This document shows, in pieces, positions 1 through 12,295 of a stretch of DNA of 64,000 bases (position 1 is the first letter of the stretch; each line of letters starts with the position of its first letter). The notes beneath the pieces were generated by a model, which was not told where the DNA came from, searched no databases, and was given only the letters and a program-made list of their open reading frames with translations. Made by a program: the position numbers and the translations under genes. The stretch covers positions 48,015,252 to 48,079,251 of the forward strand of contig JAJLRJ010000002.1 of the NCBI GenBank assembly GCA_024195265.1, given 5' to 3'. The stretch comes from Dendrophyllia cribrosa. Its lineage: Eukaryota; Cnidaria; Anthozoa; Scleractinia; Dendrophylliidae.

Positions 1-81
1 ATAAATCTTGTAAATTTGAAGGTTTAGAATCCTTGGTAAAATGTGATAATGCCCTAACGCTTAATGTATTGTTATGAGTAA

Positions 82-270
82 TATTATAAGTATACTGTAC
101 AGTAAACATGTGTCTTGACAAAATCGATCGTTGTAAAAGGTACAGTTAAAATTGCCTTCCAGCGACTATGTAGGATAAAACTATGTTCAGAAGCCGTAGA
201 TTTAAGTATTAATACTCAGTTCATGTAAATAGTATACAAAACAGTATAAACGTGTGTTCTGACAAAATCG
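82..270. repeat. Direct duplication, about 143-bp spacing
   Basis: Two similar blocks, near 90-126 and 232-270, both run from a GTATAC-like start through an ACAGTA core to a TTGACAAAATCG-like or CTGACAAAATCG end. The spacing is about 143 bp, close to the period of the tandem repeat that begins near 411. The two may be related, but the sequence similarity between them is not obvious by eye. No gene is seen between 1 and 410. Confidence 0.4.
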
Positions 271-410
271 TCTGAAAGGTAAGGGAAGTGGTGTTAAAAG
301 TGTATAAAGATTGAGGGGAGTTCGAACGAATAGGTAATTTAGCATGCGGTAACCATGGGACTAAAGACTTCAGCGTGCACGGGAAAATTTACGATCGAAA
401 TCGCGTATGA

Positions 411-960
411 TTCCGCTTCTGAAAAACTCTTAGCGAACACACGGTAGAAAACTAACGAAAAACGTTCAGGAAAACAAGCGATTAACTGGGGTTTTACGGT
501 TGCAGCAAAACCGCTTCGAATATCATGTTTTCACAGCGTTAACCGCTTCTGAAAAACACTTAGCGAACGCCGTGTTTAACACGCAGTTGAAAACTAACGT
601 AAACGCTCAGGAAAACAAGCGATTAACTGGCGTTATGCGGTTGCAGTAAAACCGCATGTGAATATCTTGTTTTCACAACGTTAACCGCTTCTGGAAAACA
701 TTACGAACGCGGTGTTAACACGCGTTAGAAAACTAACGGAAAACGTTCAGGAAAACAAGCGATTTACTGGAGTTTTACGGTTGCAGCAAAATCACTCGTG
801 AATATCATGTTTTCACGGCATTAACCGCTTCTGAAAAACACTTATGAACGCCGTGTAAACACACGGTGGAAAACTAACGGAAAACGTTCAGAAAAACTAG
901 CTATTCAATGGAGTTTTCGTAGCATTGGAAAACTCATGATGAACTGCATGTTTTCCTTGT
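411..960. repeat. Tandem repeat, about 140-bp monomer, four copies
   Basis: The motif CCGCTTCTGAAAAAC (with small changes) recurs at about 413, 543, 685 and 825. Each copy continues through a TTAACACG-like block, GAAAACTAACG, AACGTTCAGGAAAACAAGCG, a GTTTTACGGTTGCAG block and an ATCATGTTTTCAC block. Periods are about 130, 142 and 140 bp. The last copy decays after about 940, and weaker traces with GAAAA and CGTT spacing continue to about 1070. No coding potential is seen. It resembles a short satellite or minisatellite block. Confidence 0.8.
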
Positions 961-2978
961 GTTCAGCGATAGTGAATTCCGAATTCGCCGAACATTAACC
1001 CAAACTGGAAAATGCAATGTTAACACGATATTTTCCTCGCATTTACCGTTTGGTAAAATCACCGGTGAACGAGGGTTTTTTTGCCGTGAATGCAGCTGTG
1101 CTCACTGACATGCCGCCGAAAACATGTATGAAATAAAATTATGCATAACCTGCAACACAGAAGGCCCAAGATCTGAATTACCAAAAAAAATTCCTGCAGA
1201 AGAAATTTAAGAGAAAAAAAATCGTGCACAAGAAAGCACGTGAAAAAAATTCAAGCATTTTGGTAAAAAAAATTCTTGCAAATAGTGATGCCGAAAAAAC
1301 AAATTCATACTCAGGAGCTTATAACTCAGAAGAACTTGCCCAACCCCCCGTCCCTATATATGCGTTTAATAGCGTTGGTTTCCATTTCCGGTGGATTTGT
1401 GTAACGCAATCTTTCGGGTTGATGACGGTTAGCGACGCTCTCTTCTACGAAGCTGTGAACAGGTTCTTCGCGTCTTCTTTGAAGGTATGAGAACGTTTTT
1501 TAATTATTGCATTTGTTTGACATCTTGAAAAGTCGATAGCTGACTCGCTGGTCATTTCAAATGCCTATTAAGAAGTTTAATAGATACCTTGTATTGTCGG
1601 CCGGTGTTACATCGCACATTACTCCTGATTACTTATTCAAATTTTGCTTGTCTGCCTGGTCATTGAAGGTCAAAAAGTCTCCAGAAATAACAACTAATTC
1701 CTCCAAAATATGCTTCTTTTCCCTCGAGAATATTATTCAAAGAGTTCTGTTTTCTAAACTAACGGGTATTTTTGGAAATAATGGATTTTATATTTTTTTC
1801 TTTTCCGTATCGTTATTTTCTTGTCGTTGGGCTATTCGCCAAGACAGCGTTTGTTGACATAAACATCCTTCACTCTTTCGTCTGTCAAATTTCGCCGTTT
1901 TAACTGCCCCAAAATTTCATTGCAGTTATTTGAAGATGAGACATTGGTCTTTCGCTGGAGCGAACGTTCATGAAGCCAGGCCATGTATCATTGGCGATAT
2001 TATCCTTCGAAAATGGAAGGGAAAAGTTAAAAAATCGTTAAAATATTTAGCTCTTGATCAATATCGAGAATTTCGCTCTTAAACAAATTAAATTTATCTC
2101 CTTGATCGAATGATTACTTAAAATTTGGTTTAAAGAGCGATTTCTTTTCAACACGAGGTGTTAAAGATATGTAGTGAAATGGCCTCAAAAAGTCGTCTCA
2201 GGGCCTAAAAACCGAAATTGTCGCCGTATATATAGCTTAAATATTAATTGGATTGAACTTAAAGTTATCTTGATGTGATTCACTTATCTAAACCTTTATT
2301 CTGTGAAAGTTTGGGGAATTTCATTTTTTCTCGTCCGAAACACTTTAGGCGAAAATTACCGTGTGACGATATGTTTTCGCCCAATGGGACGATAAGTTTT
2401 TCCTTCTCAAGCGGGGGATGAAAACTGAAACTTGAACAATGCTTTTCTGAAACAACGACTTTTACGCGGGGACAACTTTAGCTCAGAGCGAACCACGCTT
2501 GCAGCGGAGAAAAGGCTCGTCACAACCATGGTACACGGGGATCTATTAGCAGGGACTTCTTAGGACTCAGCAAATACAACAGAACGTCGACCAGCATAGG
2601 TTTATTCGTCTCTGATTCTAACATTGATCTTAACTTTGATGTTAACCTGGCTCTACGCAGCCTTGAACGTAACCTGGATGTCAACCGACTAATGTTTACA
2701 AAATGACTTACTAATATAGTGCAGAGGGGACAAAGGCACTAGTTTCTCTATTGTTAAAGTACCTCAACGTGTACACGTTTCTGCTCACGATAACAAAAGA
2801 TCTATTTAAAATTCTAGGACACGTAGCGTTCTATATTGCTACCAAAGTTGATTGACAACCTAGAACACTCCCCATGAAAAGAAACTACATTAAAATTTTA
2901 CGAGAGCAGAAGGACTTTGCTTCCGTAACCCTTAAGGACAAAGGAACACTGGACTCTCTCCGATGAGTGAAAGGACAT
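961..2978. other. Anonymous sequence, no gene recognised
   Basis: Only short open frames occur here, with no recognisable domain. A possible splice donor (TTGAAG then GTATGAG) sits at about 1482-1493, after a stretch open in one frame, so a small exon cannot be excluded. Nothing else could be supported. Confidence 0.4.
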
Positions 2979-3165
2979 CAGGGGCGGATCCAGGATTTTG
3001 AAATGGGGGGGGGGGGGGGGGGGGGGGGGTGAAATTCACCTCAAAAAAGATAGCGGAGAAATAAAATATTATTTATTTGAGAAATACTTTAGAAAAAAGA
3101 AAGAAAGGGTCTCAGAAAAGGGGGGTGAAAATTCACCCATTTCTCCCCCCCTGGATCCGCCCCTG
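2979..3165. mobile_element. hAT-like MITE, 187 bp
   Basis: The ends are inverted repeats, CAGGGGCGGATCC at the left and GGATCC-GCCCCTG at the right. They are flanked by a perfect 5-bp direct repeat GACAT (2974-2978 and 3166-3170). The interior holds a long G tract (about 3003-3029). The CAGGGG terminus and 5-bp duplication fit a hAT-type non-autonomous element. The same family occurs at 18451-18628. The superfamily call is inferred from the termini and duplication length only. Confidence 0.75.
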
Positions 3166-3743
3166 GACATAACTACTTAAATATTCTTTTCATAAAACTA
3201 CGCTATTGAAAACGCACGCGGCAAGAGCTAGGCAGATGTACAACTTGTACACGTTTCTACTTGAATACATTATTTGATACTATTGTTTACTAGACTATGC
3301 TTTGGCTTATGTAATATTTTTAAACGAACTTTACTTTTGAATGTTTTAAGAACATTGGAAAAGTCTCTCGTGACAACCGTAGTCTAAACCAATTTCAATC
3401 TTGCTTACCGTAATATTTAAACGTTGTTTACAGTCAAAGTTTCAAGAAGGCATTTAACAAAGATAGAAAAACGTTTATCAACTTTAACCCGAATATATAG
3501 ACGTACAGGTCGTACAGAAGCGCAGGTCAATCATTTGTCAGCCTCAAACCCGCTGTTTGATTAGCTGTTTGACTTCGTGAAAACCGACCCGTACTGATAG
3601 TTTGAGGAACAAAGAGGAAGACTCATTCAATTAACAACTTTGGCTAACTTGCTTCCTTGGATTAATGTCATCCATGCCAGTACTTGCTACAAAACAATGA
3701 ATAAGGATTCAAAACAACTTTTGACATTGTGGACTCATGAATA

Positions 3744-4003
3744 CCGTATTTTCTCAATTAAACGCCCCCGGCGTTTATTTCAAACTTGGCCTAGTGGACC
3801 CGGCGTTTCTTTGAATCAGCAGTTTTTTCTCGCCCGCCATTTTTTAAGAAAGGGTTATTATTCGTTTCTCTTGGCGGCCGTGTACCTTGTCCTTAAATCT
3901 TAAGTTTATTATACCACAAATAAACGTTTTGGGGCTTACTTACAACTTCCTCTATTATACCCGGCGTTTATTCGGGGCCCGGCGTTTAATCAAGAAAATA
4001 CGG
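3744..4003. mobile_element. MITE with CCGTATTTTC termini, TA duplication
   Basis: The left end reads TA then CCGTATTTTCTCAATTAAACGCC-like sequence, and the right end is its inverse, CGTTTAATCAAGAAAATACGG then TA. The TA duplications lie at 3742-3743 and 4004-4005. Internally the GGCGTTTA motif recurs in both orientations. The size (260 bp), inverted ends and TA target fit a Tc1/mariner-type MITE. There is no coding capacity. Confidence 0.65.
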
Positions 4004-4005
4004 TA

Positions 4006-5955
4006 AATAATTTCAGTCTGCTCTGCGTCTCTTGTGTCATCTAAGCCTCTGCAATTTTTTTACTACGAAGTCCTTTCACCTCTGAATGACCGGGTTATCA
4101 TGATTTTGACTTTAAAGTATCCGTCAGCAAGAAAGCAGCATTTCTCTTATTTTGAGAACTAGTAAAGTTTTGTACCAAAAAAGCAGTACGTTGGTCTGAG
4201 CGCAGTGAAAACTGAATTTTGCAGAACACCAAGACAGGCCAACACGAGTTACGGAGTAAATATTCCTTAGATTTAGACACCTACATCGGAAAAAAATCTT
4301 CTGAGAGAATAACTAGCTGAAAGGAGAAGAGCCGTAAGCTGGACTATACGCGTGATACCTTCACTGGTGCGAGCATTAAGGTAAGTATAAAAAAATATAA
4401 GCCCGAAACCAAAGTGACGTCCGCGAGAAAGTGTTGATATTCCTGATATTGATTTTTCACCGCTTTTTTAAATAAAGCCCTAAACTGGGGATCTTATTTA
4501 GTGTCTACTCGAGTCTCTGGAGAAAAAGAAAAAGCCGGGGAGAGATTTTAGAAGGCTAGCGATGTAATTATCTGTTAAATAATGTATTTTGTTTCAGGTA
4601 TGTTTCCATGGCAAGCACGTTTTGGGTCTTCGAAACTGTTTCATGAAATTGTCGGCTTGTGATTTTTTTGTACCATATTTATATGAAAATTATTTAACAT
4701 ACAGCTCAAGACACTTTTTTTTTGTATTCAGTTTGTTTCATTTTCGACAAATGGAGGTGATTTCTACTACTGAAATTAAATGCCAAGATGCATATGATGG
4801 ATTTTCTAATTTGCTCTGACCGAAGATCTAGCGCTTGAAACGTATTTAAGCTTTTGAATCGCTTTACGGTGGTCAATTCAAGCACCTTATCAACCCGTAT
4901 TTCACTCCCCCATCGACGTAGCATCTCAGTTTCTTTAATTATAAACTAACTTTTTTTTAGGATAAATCACACGCGAAGATTATCATAAATTATTTAAAAT
5001 GCGGTTTCAAGACAACATAAAAGAACCGCCGGTTTTAATGCTCCCCGACATACCAAACTGAGGAATTTTTCTCCACCCTTTTAAAAGACGAACCACATGG
5101 TTATTCGGATAAATGCTTGACTTGGTTATTGTCAAAATAGCGAATGCTCTTGTTTAGGAAAAAACAGCACAATAACATTACGTGACCTTAAAATCTAACA
5201 TACACCATAAACGTAACCAATATACTAACAGGAAACCTTAATTAATTAAAGTTGAAATTAAAATATTCCGCTTCGAATTATAAGCAAATATAACAAATAT
5301 GAAATTGATTTCTTTGCACCCACGTGCACTTTAAGATACAAACCAAACATCATGTTTTTAATATAAAAAAGTTAAGTAGTCGTATACCGTTGAAAGTACT
5401 CTGACCGCCGGCCGTGCACACCTTTTGTTTTATTCGATCATACGCAATGACTGAATAACTAAGGGAAACATTTTATCGGTTAGTTGCACGAACAAAGTTA
5501 AAAAAATATATTGTGGTTATGCCCGGTCAAAGACCGAGTCAAGCTCAATGTGGGAGTAGATCAACCCATGGTCTTGCGATATTGCTTCAACACTCGTACT
5601 AACTGATATTGCCATACACTAAAGGAGGGTAAACTGATCGCTGAGCAATCTTTTTGTCAGATCAGAAGCCTGGTGATGCACATTGAAAGGAAAGATTATG
5701 GTTGTTTGTTATCCAGTTTTAACCCATTCTCTGAGTAGAAACTGATTTAATGTACGAATGAGATAATAGATGTCAAAGATCCTTTCTATCCCAGCAGGAT
5801 CACCCTGGTATCATTTACACATGTTGTGCCATGAGCGAGATTGTCGTTTATGGTTTATCGATGAAAATCAATTCCTCGTGAAGCGAGGTTTAATATATAA
5901 TTATATAGATAGGCCAAGCCTATAACAGCGTCGCACTTTGAACAAGCTTAATTAA
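4006..5955. other. Anonymous sequence, no gene recognised
   Basis: A good splice donor context (ATTAAG then GTAAGTATA) lies at about 4378-4388, and an acceptor-like TTGTTTCAG ends at about 4597, so a spliced untranslated exon is possible. No open frame here resembles a known protein. Confidence 0.35.
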
Positions 5956-6191
5956 GGCCCCGTTTACACGGGTCCGGACAAATTTTTGCACGGTCAAAAA
6001 CTTGCACGGTTCCACCTTACGTTTACACGAGACCGGCGGAACTGGACGAATTTTTGAACGGCTAAGTGTGCAAGTTCCGTGTAAACACCACTGCAATCTG
6101 TAACAGAATTTGCACGGATCCATGTAAACACGTGGTCTAGGAACAAAATTCGTCCGTGCAAAAATTTGTCCGGACCCGTGTAAACGGGGCC
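5956..6191. mobile_element. Foldback MITE, Harbinger-like TAA duplication
   Basis: The termini are long inverted repeats beginning GGCCCCGTTTACACGGGTCC, and the interior repeats TTTACAC and TTGCACGG motifs in both directions. The element is flanked on both sides by TAA (5953-5955 and 6192-6194), which fits the 3-bp TWA target of PIF/Harbinger elements. The open frame crossing it is only the palindrome read through. Confidence 0.7.
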
Positions 6192-7378
6192 TAAGGTGAA
6201 ACTCAGTAACTAAGGTGAAAGGTTGGAAGCACAAGAATTAAGATTGACGAACGGGCTATTTTCAATTTTAGCAATTCTCAAAAACAGTATTACCCGACCG
6301 TCTGCACAGTACATTTAGACCGTACAAAAGTTCACAAAAACAACTTTTCTCTGTCTAGAATAACTAGTACGACTACTTTCCGAATAAAATACAGTTTTTG
6401 TTTGTCAAAAATTGCCCGAGAAACTGATTTGGAAATCAAAATTGCAAAAATACACAAACATATTTGCAAAAGGCGACGCGAGTGAAGACAGAAAACCTAA
6501 GCCTTGTTTTGTTTACATAAAATCGCTTTTTAATCTATGTAATGAATTAACAAAGACACAAAAACGGACAACACAATCTTCTTTCGAAAAATTTTATTCA
6601 AATCTCCATTAATTTATGTTTAAAAGCAGAACACGTACCATTTATAGCCCATCAAGGCAGAGCTGTCCTCGTTGAAATTCAAGATAACAACACGACTTAA
6701 TTTGAACGTTTCATAAACATGTCTCCAAAACTAAGAGAACACAAAGGAAAAGTCAATCAAAAATTGATATCAACATAAATTCCCATCGAAAAAAGTGATT
6801 TATTTTACCTTTAAAGCACTGGACTGCTTGGAAATTCGTTAAAACTCCGCTTCTTCGGTTCTGAAATCCGTAATAAAAACAAGGCATCTCCCCGCATTGC
6901 TCCTGCATTGATAATATAAAGTTCCTCGAAGCAAGATTTTATCCCTGAAAGCTCTTCTTTTTCCACTAAAGCGGCTTCTGAGTATCCCTTAATTAGTATC
7001 CCTGTCTTGAATAGCAAACTGCGAAAAAATGCAGGGAAATAACGACTTTACTGCTCCGCCTAACACCGCGAAAGATCCAACTTGTTTAAAACTTTAAGTG
7101 TTTACCGAGCTGATGCCTGTGTAGCCGCGCGTGTGACGTTATACGCGCATGTTTTGTGACGTCATACGCGCCCGCGAGCTAGCTGGCGGGCACACGCGCG
7201 CCCGCGAAACATTCCCCATGACCTTGACCATGACCATGACCATGAAAAATGACGGGCATAGGTTCTGTGAGTATGGGGCTGCGCAGCCGGGCCTTCGGCC
7301 CGGCGAGTGCTCCGCTATAACTTGTCGCGCGTGGATCTCTTTTAGGTTGCCTTTATATATATGTATCGGGTTGGTCAA
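6192..7378. other. Anonymous sequence
   Basis: No recognisable gene. A CpG-rich stretch at about 7125-7320 contains repeated GACGTTATACGCGC/GACGTCATACGCGC-like units and a CCATGA/CCATGACC run near 7216-7241. It could be regulatory, but nothing in the sequence proves this. Confidence 0.35.
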
Positions 7379-7451
7379 CCTCGTCCCCAGGGCCTTCTCC
7401 GCTTTTTCAAATTCAAAATGGCGGGTCGAGCGGAGAAGACCCTGGTCGAGG
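7379..7451. mobile_element. 73-bp micro-MITE, CCTCGTCCCCAGGG family
   Basis: A very short inverted-repeat element. The left arm CCTCGTCCCCAGGG-CCTTCTCCGCT is mirrored by the right arm AGCGGAGAAG-ACCCTGGTCGAGG around an AAATTC/AAAATGGCGG loop. A near-identical copy in inverted orientation lies at 12223-12295. Confidence 0.75.
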
Positions 7452-9180
7452 CTGCAAAATACTCCAAGAATCTTGGAGTATTTTGACACGTGACAGGTGC
7501 TGAAAATCTACGCCATTCCGCATGTACAGCGGCTAAAACAAATATGGCTGCCTTCTTTGCTGCAGTCGCTGAAAATGACCTTTAGGTTTGGTTCAATATC
7601 AGAAATCAATACCAGCAGAACGAGAAATATGGAGTCCGTTCTCTTTGTATAGACGAATTTGCGTTATCATCAGGTACAATTTTGCGACTGTAAGACCGAT
7701 TTTGCGACCATATTCTTGGTGCTGCTTATGTGTTTTTCAGGTAAGATTTTTTTCTTAAGCTCATGTAAATTAACCGTCTTTAGACAAACTTTCAGCGTAA
7801 CTTTTCTATATAAATTGAACCGATTTTCCAAGGGCTTTTCGCGGTGAAAGCATTTTCGTCTTTTTTAAATATTTTTGTTTCAAATTTCTCTTCGGGTTTT
7901 CGAGTCAGCTGTGATTAACCGGATTGTATGCACACATTTCTTTCCTGATGTTCATGTTTCTAAGACAGTAAAAAACAGTGGTCAGTAATTATTAATTATG
8001 TTATTTTCTTTTATATTTTATAGCTGTGAATATCTCAGTTCTGATTAAGAAGTCTTATCGTCATTCAACATATGCGGAAAAATGTTTTTCACGCACACAC
8101 CAACATGCAAGTCATTCATGATGTGTGTGATCATTAAAGAATTTACTGATGGTGTTTCTCAGACAGGGGCAGATGTTTGAATTACAATTGGATGAAAAGT
8201 TAATATTCTCAAACTGGAAATGTTAACTGACCTTTTTAGGACCCAGTAAAAACTACGCCTGATGTTTTTAAGAGGATGAAAAATACTATTTTTGGTTCTC
8301 AGAAAGTCAAACTGAATATTTCAGAAGGCATTTCTTGGACATCATACCTGAGCTAACTGTTTCAGAGAAAAGGATTTTGTTTGTAATACTTTCAGGCTGT
8401 TGAATTTTCAGCTAAGGCATCTGAACAGATCTTATGGCAAACTTGGCTCGTTGGGTGCCCAACTTCCTGGCATTTTCACAAAATACCTACGACTCAATTT
8501 AGTGCACTCCTTCCAATTAGCCCCCCCCACCCCCCCGTAAAGATGCTATGCCACAAAGCTATCTTATCAAAAAAGTGACATTACAGTAGATATAATAGCA
8601 AATTTTATTCCAACTATGCTCATTGTTCGCATTACTTCTCGCCCCTGTGTATTCTGTTAAACCATCGAATACTTGCTAATTCTTCACGTATTTTGTTCAA
8701 ATACATGGAGTAACAAAGATAGGTTACTATGCTTGTTTTGGAGAAAACAACCACTTATTTACCAAGGGAACTTTTAGCAAAAAAATCATGCTACACAGAA
8801 CCAACTATTATTGCAAGGGGCTGCCATGGTTTCATGGCAGGTTTTACAGGAAGCTCCACAGGATTCAGTCACTTATTTCGGGTAACATTGATTCACCTTT
8901 CGGAGATTTATTTTCAACCTAAATAACCAGTAAAAAGCACAGTTTTTCTATGTTTGTCCCACACATCTTTTATGAAAATTACATAAACCTGCTAGAATCT
9001 TTACTTTTTCGTTGTAAATTTTGAATTCAAATTTAAGCAATGTTTATAAAATTCGAAAGAATTTAATTTAGTGAAGCTTAAAATAAAATTGTTTATGTTA
9101 AGCTGCCATATGCCTACATCAAAACCAACTGAAAGCCTCATTTTTTTGTGACCATAAATAAAGCCTTAATGATCCTCTTT
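7452..9180. other. Anonymous sequence, no gene recognised
   Basis: Short open frames only. A poly-C stretch lies at about 8521-8537. An ATG in a favourable context (7543, ATGGCTGCC) opens only a 13-codon frame, and I could not link it to a downstream exon. Confidence 0.35.
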
Positions 9181-9280
9181 CGAGGCAGGATGGTTGGTAT
9201 CTATGGTAATTGAGGACAACAATGCACAGGTGATGGGTAAAATCAGGGTGGCAGGGAAGCGTTGCTAGGAAACCCCCCAG

Positions 9281-9481
9281 GGACCAGGAGAGGAGTGTCC
9301 TCCTGGGGGGAGAGCAGATCAGGTGGTACCGGGGGTAGCCACCCTGAATGGGGTCCGCATCTGTTTCCAGTAGGGTGAGGCCCATATCCCTAGTCCATGG
9401 AACTAGAGAACCAGGAGAGGGGTGCCCTCCTGGGGGGAGTACAGATCAGGTGAGACCGTGGGCACCCACCCTGGAATGGAT
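9281..9481. repeat. GC-rich tandem duplication, about 128-bp period
   Basis: Two related blocks (9281-9354 and 9409-9481) share ACCAGGAGAGG, CCTCCTGGGGGGAG, CAGATCAGGTG and CCACCCTG motifs in the same order. They are much more GC-rich than the surroundings and contain internal inverted pairs such as CCTCC/GGAGG. No protein frame is convincing. It could be a repeat, or it could derive from a structured RNA gene. I cannot assign a family. Confidence 0.5.
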
Positions 9482-12222
9482 ATTTCTCCGGACTTGTCTC
9501 CAAGGGCTAAGCCTTGGCTGCACTTCCCTGCCGCCATATTTATTAATAAACAGTTCTGCTACAAAAAAAAACTTGTGGCTGGTAAACTTAAAAAGACAAA
9601 GGTACCAGTCATGGGAGGGTAAGGGGGGGGGGGGGGGGGGGGATTATTGATGCTATGACTGAGTGGGACACACGCTATTACATTATAGGTAGGAGCACTA
9701 ACTTCTTTTACGTGTCCCCAATTAGCAGCAATGCTAAATCTTTTTGACACATTAATAAAGTTATGATGATGATGATGAGCACAAGGGGAAAATATGACAG
9801 AAATGACTGGGACCTTTGTTTGATAACATCTTACAAAGATTGCCTTACATTGGACTTTGCCTTGAAACTGATAGATACATGTACATTGTAAATGAGGTGA
9901 CTAAATCAATATCAGGCTTGACCTTGGCATTTGAGAAATTACTGAAAATACTCTTGGACTTGGGCCGTGAAAGAGTACAGAGAAGAACAGAAATTGTTGT
10001 ACCCTGTGAGATTTGTGTGACAATAGGCCATACAATTAACAAGTGGACTATGGAATAAAATGTTACATGCAGGCAATGAGTGGATTAGTTCAATTGTCTC
10101 AGGTCTCTTTAACATCAGTTTATCCAATTAATATTGTTAACTACTCCCTTTTTGTTTCAACACATTTTTAAGCGACATTCCTGATTTGATCTCTTGAAGT
10201 TACAATCTTTCTTGTGGTTGAAACAGTGACATTGTTCAGGGCATGAACATCCTTAGTGACTTTTTGTCTTTAGAGCTTTCACATACATGTATTATTATTA
10301 TTATTATTACTATTATTCAAGAGCTATTAGGGAAATGGTCAAAACTATTGAACTCGGACAGGACCCATTGCTTTACAAAAGACTGGTGGTCTCTTTATGC
10401 ACACTCCTTCTCCCACCCAAATGCTGTTGTCTTGTTGGTATAGCCCCCATTCTATCAGGAGTAGAAACTGGGCAAAAGATTTCCACCTTCATGTGTCATT
10501 TTAGTAGCAATGCAAACTTCACATTTTTAGGCCAATAAATGTTGTCCATTAACCTAATCAGATAGGTGATATCTTGCATAGCCCCCCTACCACAATACAA
10601 AGTGGATCCTCTTCTAGTATATTTCCTATGACCACTTTCCTTACATATTATTGCCTTTTGAGTTATTACAGGGCTGTTCTGAAAACTACTCTAGTGATGA
10701 ACGCACCTTGTTTTTAATATTTATTGGAATAAAAAAATAACAGTGTCACTCAGTCCAAATAGACAAAATTTTCAGGAAAACATTTTATTTCATTCCAAAA
10801 TGCTTGATTTTCTGACCTAGTTAAAACTCTGACAATTCCAGCATTCACATTGTGCATGATCCAGACCATTATTATGACCAGAGAGTGCTTATATTAAGGC
10901 CTAAAATACAAGCTGTTGGCAATAAATTATTTCCTAGAATTACTTAGGAGGTTCTTGCACTGAATCGCCTCAGTTTTATAATTTCAAAGTAAATAAAGAA
11001 AGCTAACTCAAGAAATAATAGCTTTTATAGCAAATTCTAACCTCCTGACAATTTGCCAATAAATTCTCTCGATGAAGGATTCCCTTCTGTCAATGACAAA
11101 TGCCACCAATACAAATGGTTCATCTAAAACTGATGGTCCACAGAACAATTTTTGACAACCACAAGGGGAGGTGTGACTGCCATGGTTTTACATTAAACTT
11201 TTCAGAAACTGGGTCCACAAATAAAGTAAAACGAGGTAAAATAAAACAAAATGAGGAAAAACGTCTGAGCCTTTTGACTTGAAGTTATTTTGAATATTTG
11301 AGTAGCTGGCCATCTTTACTGTTGTTGTTGGTCACAATAGCTGCTGCCAGTTAATAATGACAGCCTTAGACATCAAGTAAAAGTACAAATACTCATGCAG
11401 TCACCATTGCACAAAAACAGCAGAAGAATCCCTACTAAATCCCCCTTTTGTGGATGTGGATATATGAATATCTTACTGGGCAGGGAACTTTCTTAAAGTT
11501 AATTAACTTTGCCATTTTACAATGCTCCTGGTCAAAGAGTCCACACCAGAGACAAGTGGATGATCATAATATATGCAGCTGCCTTCCAAAAACATCTCCA
11601 AAAATGTCAAGACAATGCCATAAAGCTACTCACTCTTACATAAGTTAATGGAAAATTTCAGGATTTTGAAATGTGCTAAATTGTTTTAAATATCTAAAAC
11701 TGTCAAATTTTAATTAATCCTCAACGATCAAGGGGACCTACTATTGAAATTGAAATTTTAAATATGCTTCGAACATTTCTCAATCTCTCTGTATTCAATC
11801 GGCAAATGTCTTTGACATTTAATACGAAAATTTTACAGTATTTATAAGCAACCGCTATAAATGTAATGAATTTGTAGGTTATATCTGATTCACAAGCTTT
11901 CCAGCCTAAAAAAGTAAGCCTTAAACAAAACCACCTTTTTGTAAGGAGATCCTTCGTCACCTTGTTTTTCATCACGGTCTGCATGCTTTCTTTCGGTAAA
12001 TGGTGAGTCAGCTTTGCTTTGATGTGAAGTCCGCATCTTCTTTAATTATGATTTCCGAGGCAAGCTTAATGGAGAATTCATTTATTTCTCGTAACTTCCA
12101 CAAAATACACCGCACATTATACTTTTTAGTCAGCCATTTTGAAGGGAAGAAAAAGCTGACCAACCAGAGCTTGTGAAAGAACGCCACAAATTAACTGCCA
12201 ATCAGCGGTCTTGTTAGATCAG
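9482..12222. other. Anonymous sequence with simple repeats
   Basis: Contains a G tract (about 9625-9641), a GATGAT run near 9763-9777 and an ATT microsatellite (about 10289-10318). None of the open frames crossing it resembles a known protein. Confidence 0.4.
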
Positions 12223-12295
12223 CCTCGGCCAGGGTCTTCTCCGCTCGACCCGCCATTTTGAATTTGAAAAAGCGGAGAAGGCCCTGGGGACGAGG
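12223..12295. mobile_element. 73-bp micro-MITE, inverted copy
   Basis: This is the reverse-complement copy of the element at 7379-7451, with one visible terminal change (CCTCGG for CCTCGA). Both ends and the AAAATGGCGG loop are preserved. Related but longer or partial copies with CCTCGTTCCCAGG termini occur near 15509-15549 and 28325-28386. Confidence 0.75.

Noticed and set aside
5920..6234. 104-residue minus-strand frame
   Set aside because: It lies almost wholly in the foldback MITE 5956-6191.
7139..7493. Overlapping 114- and 116-residue frames on opposite strands
   Set aside because: They cross a micro-MITE and a CpG-rich low-complexity area and show no domain. The openness is explained by composition and symmetry.
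9281..9481. U1 snRNA-like gene
   Set aside because: The GC-rich blocks suggested a small nuclear RNA at first, but the conserved U1 5' end and Sm site are absent.
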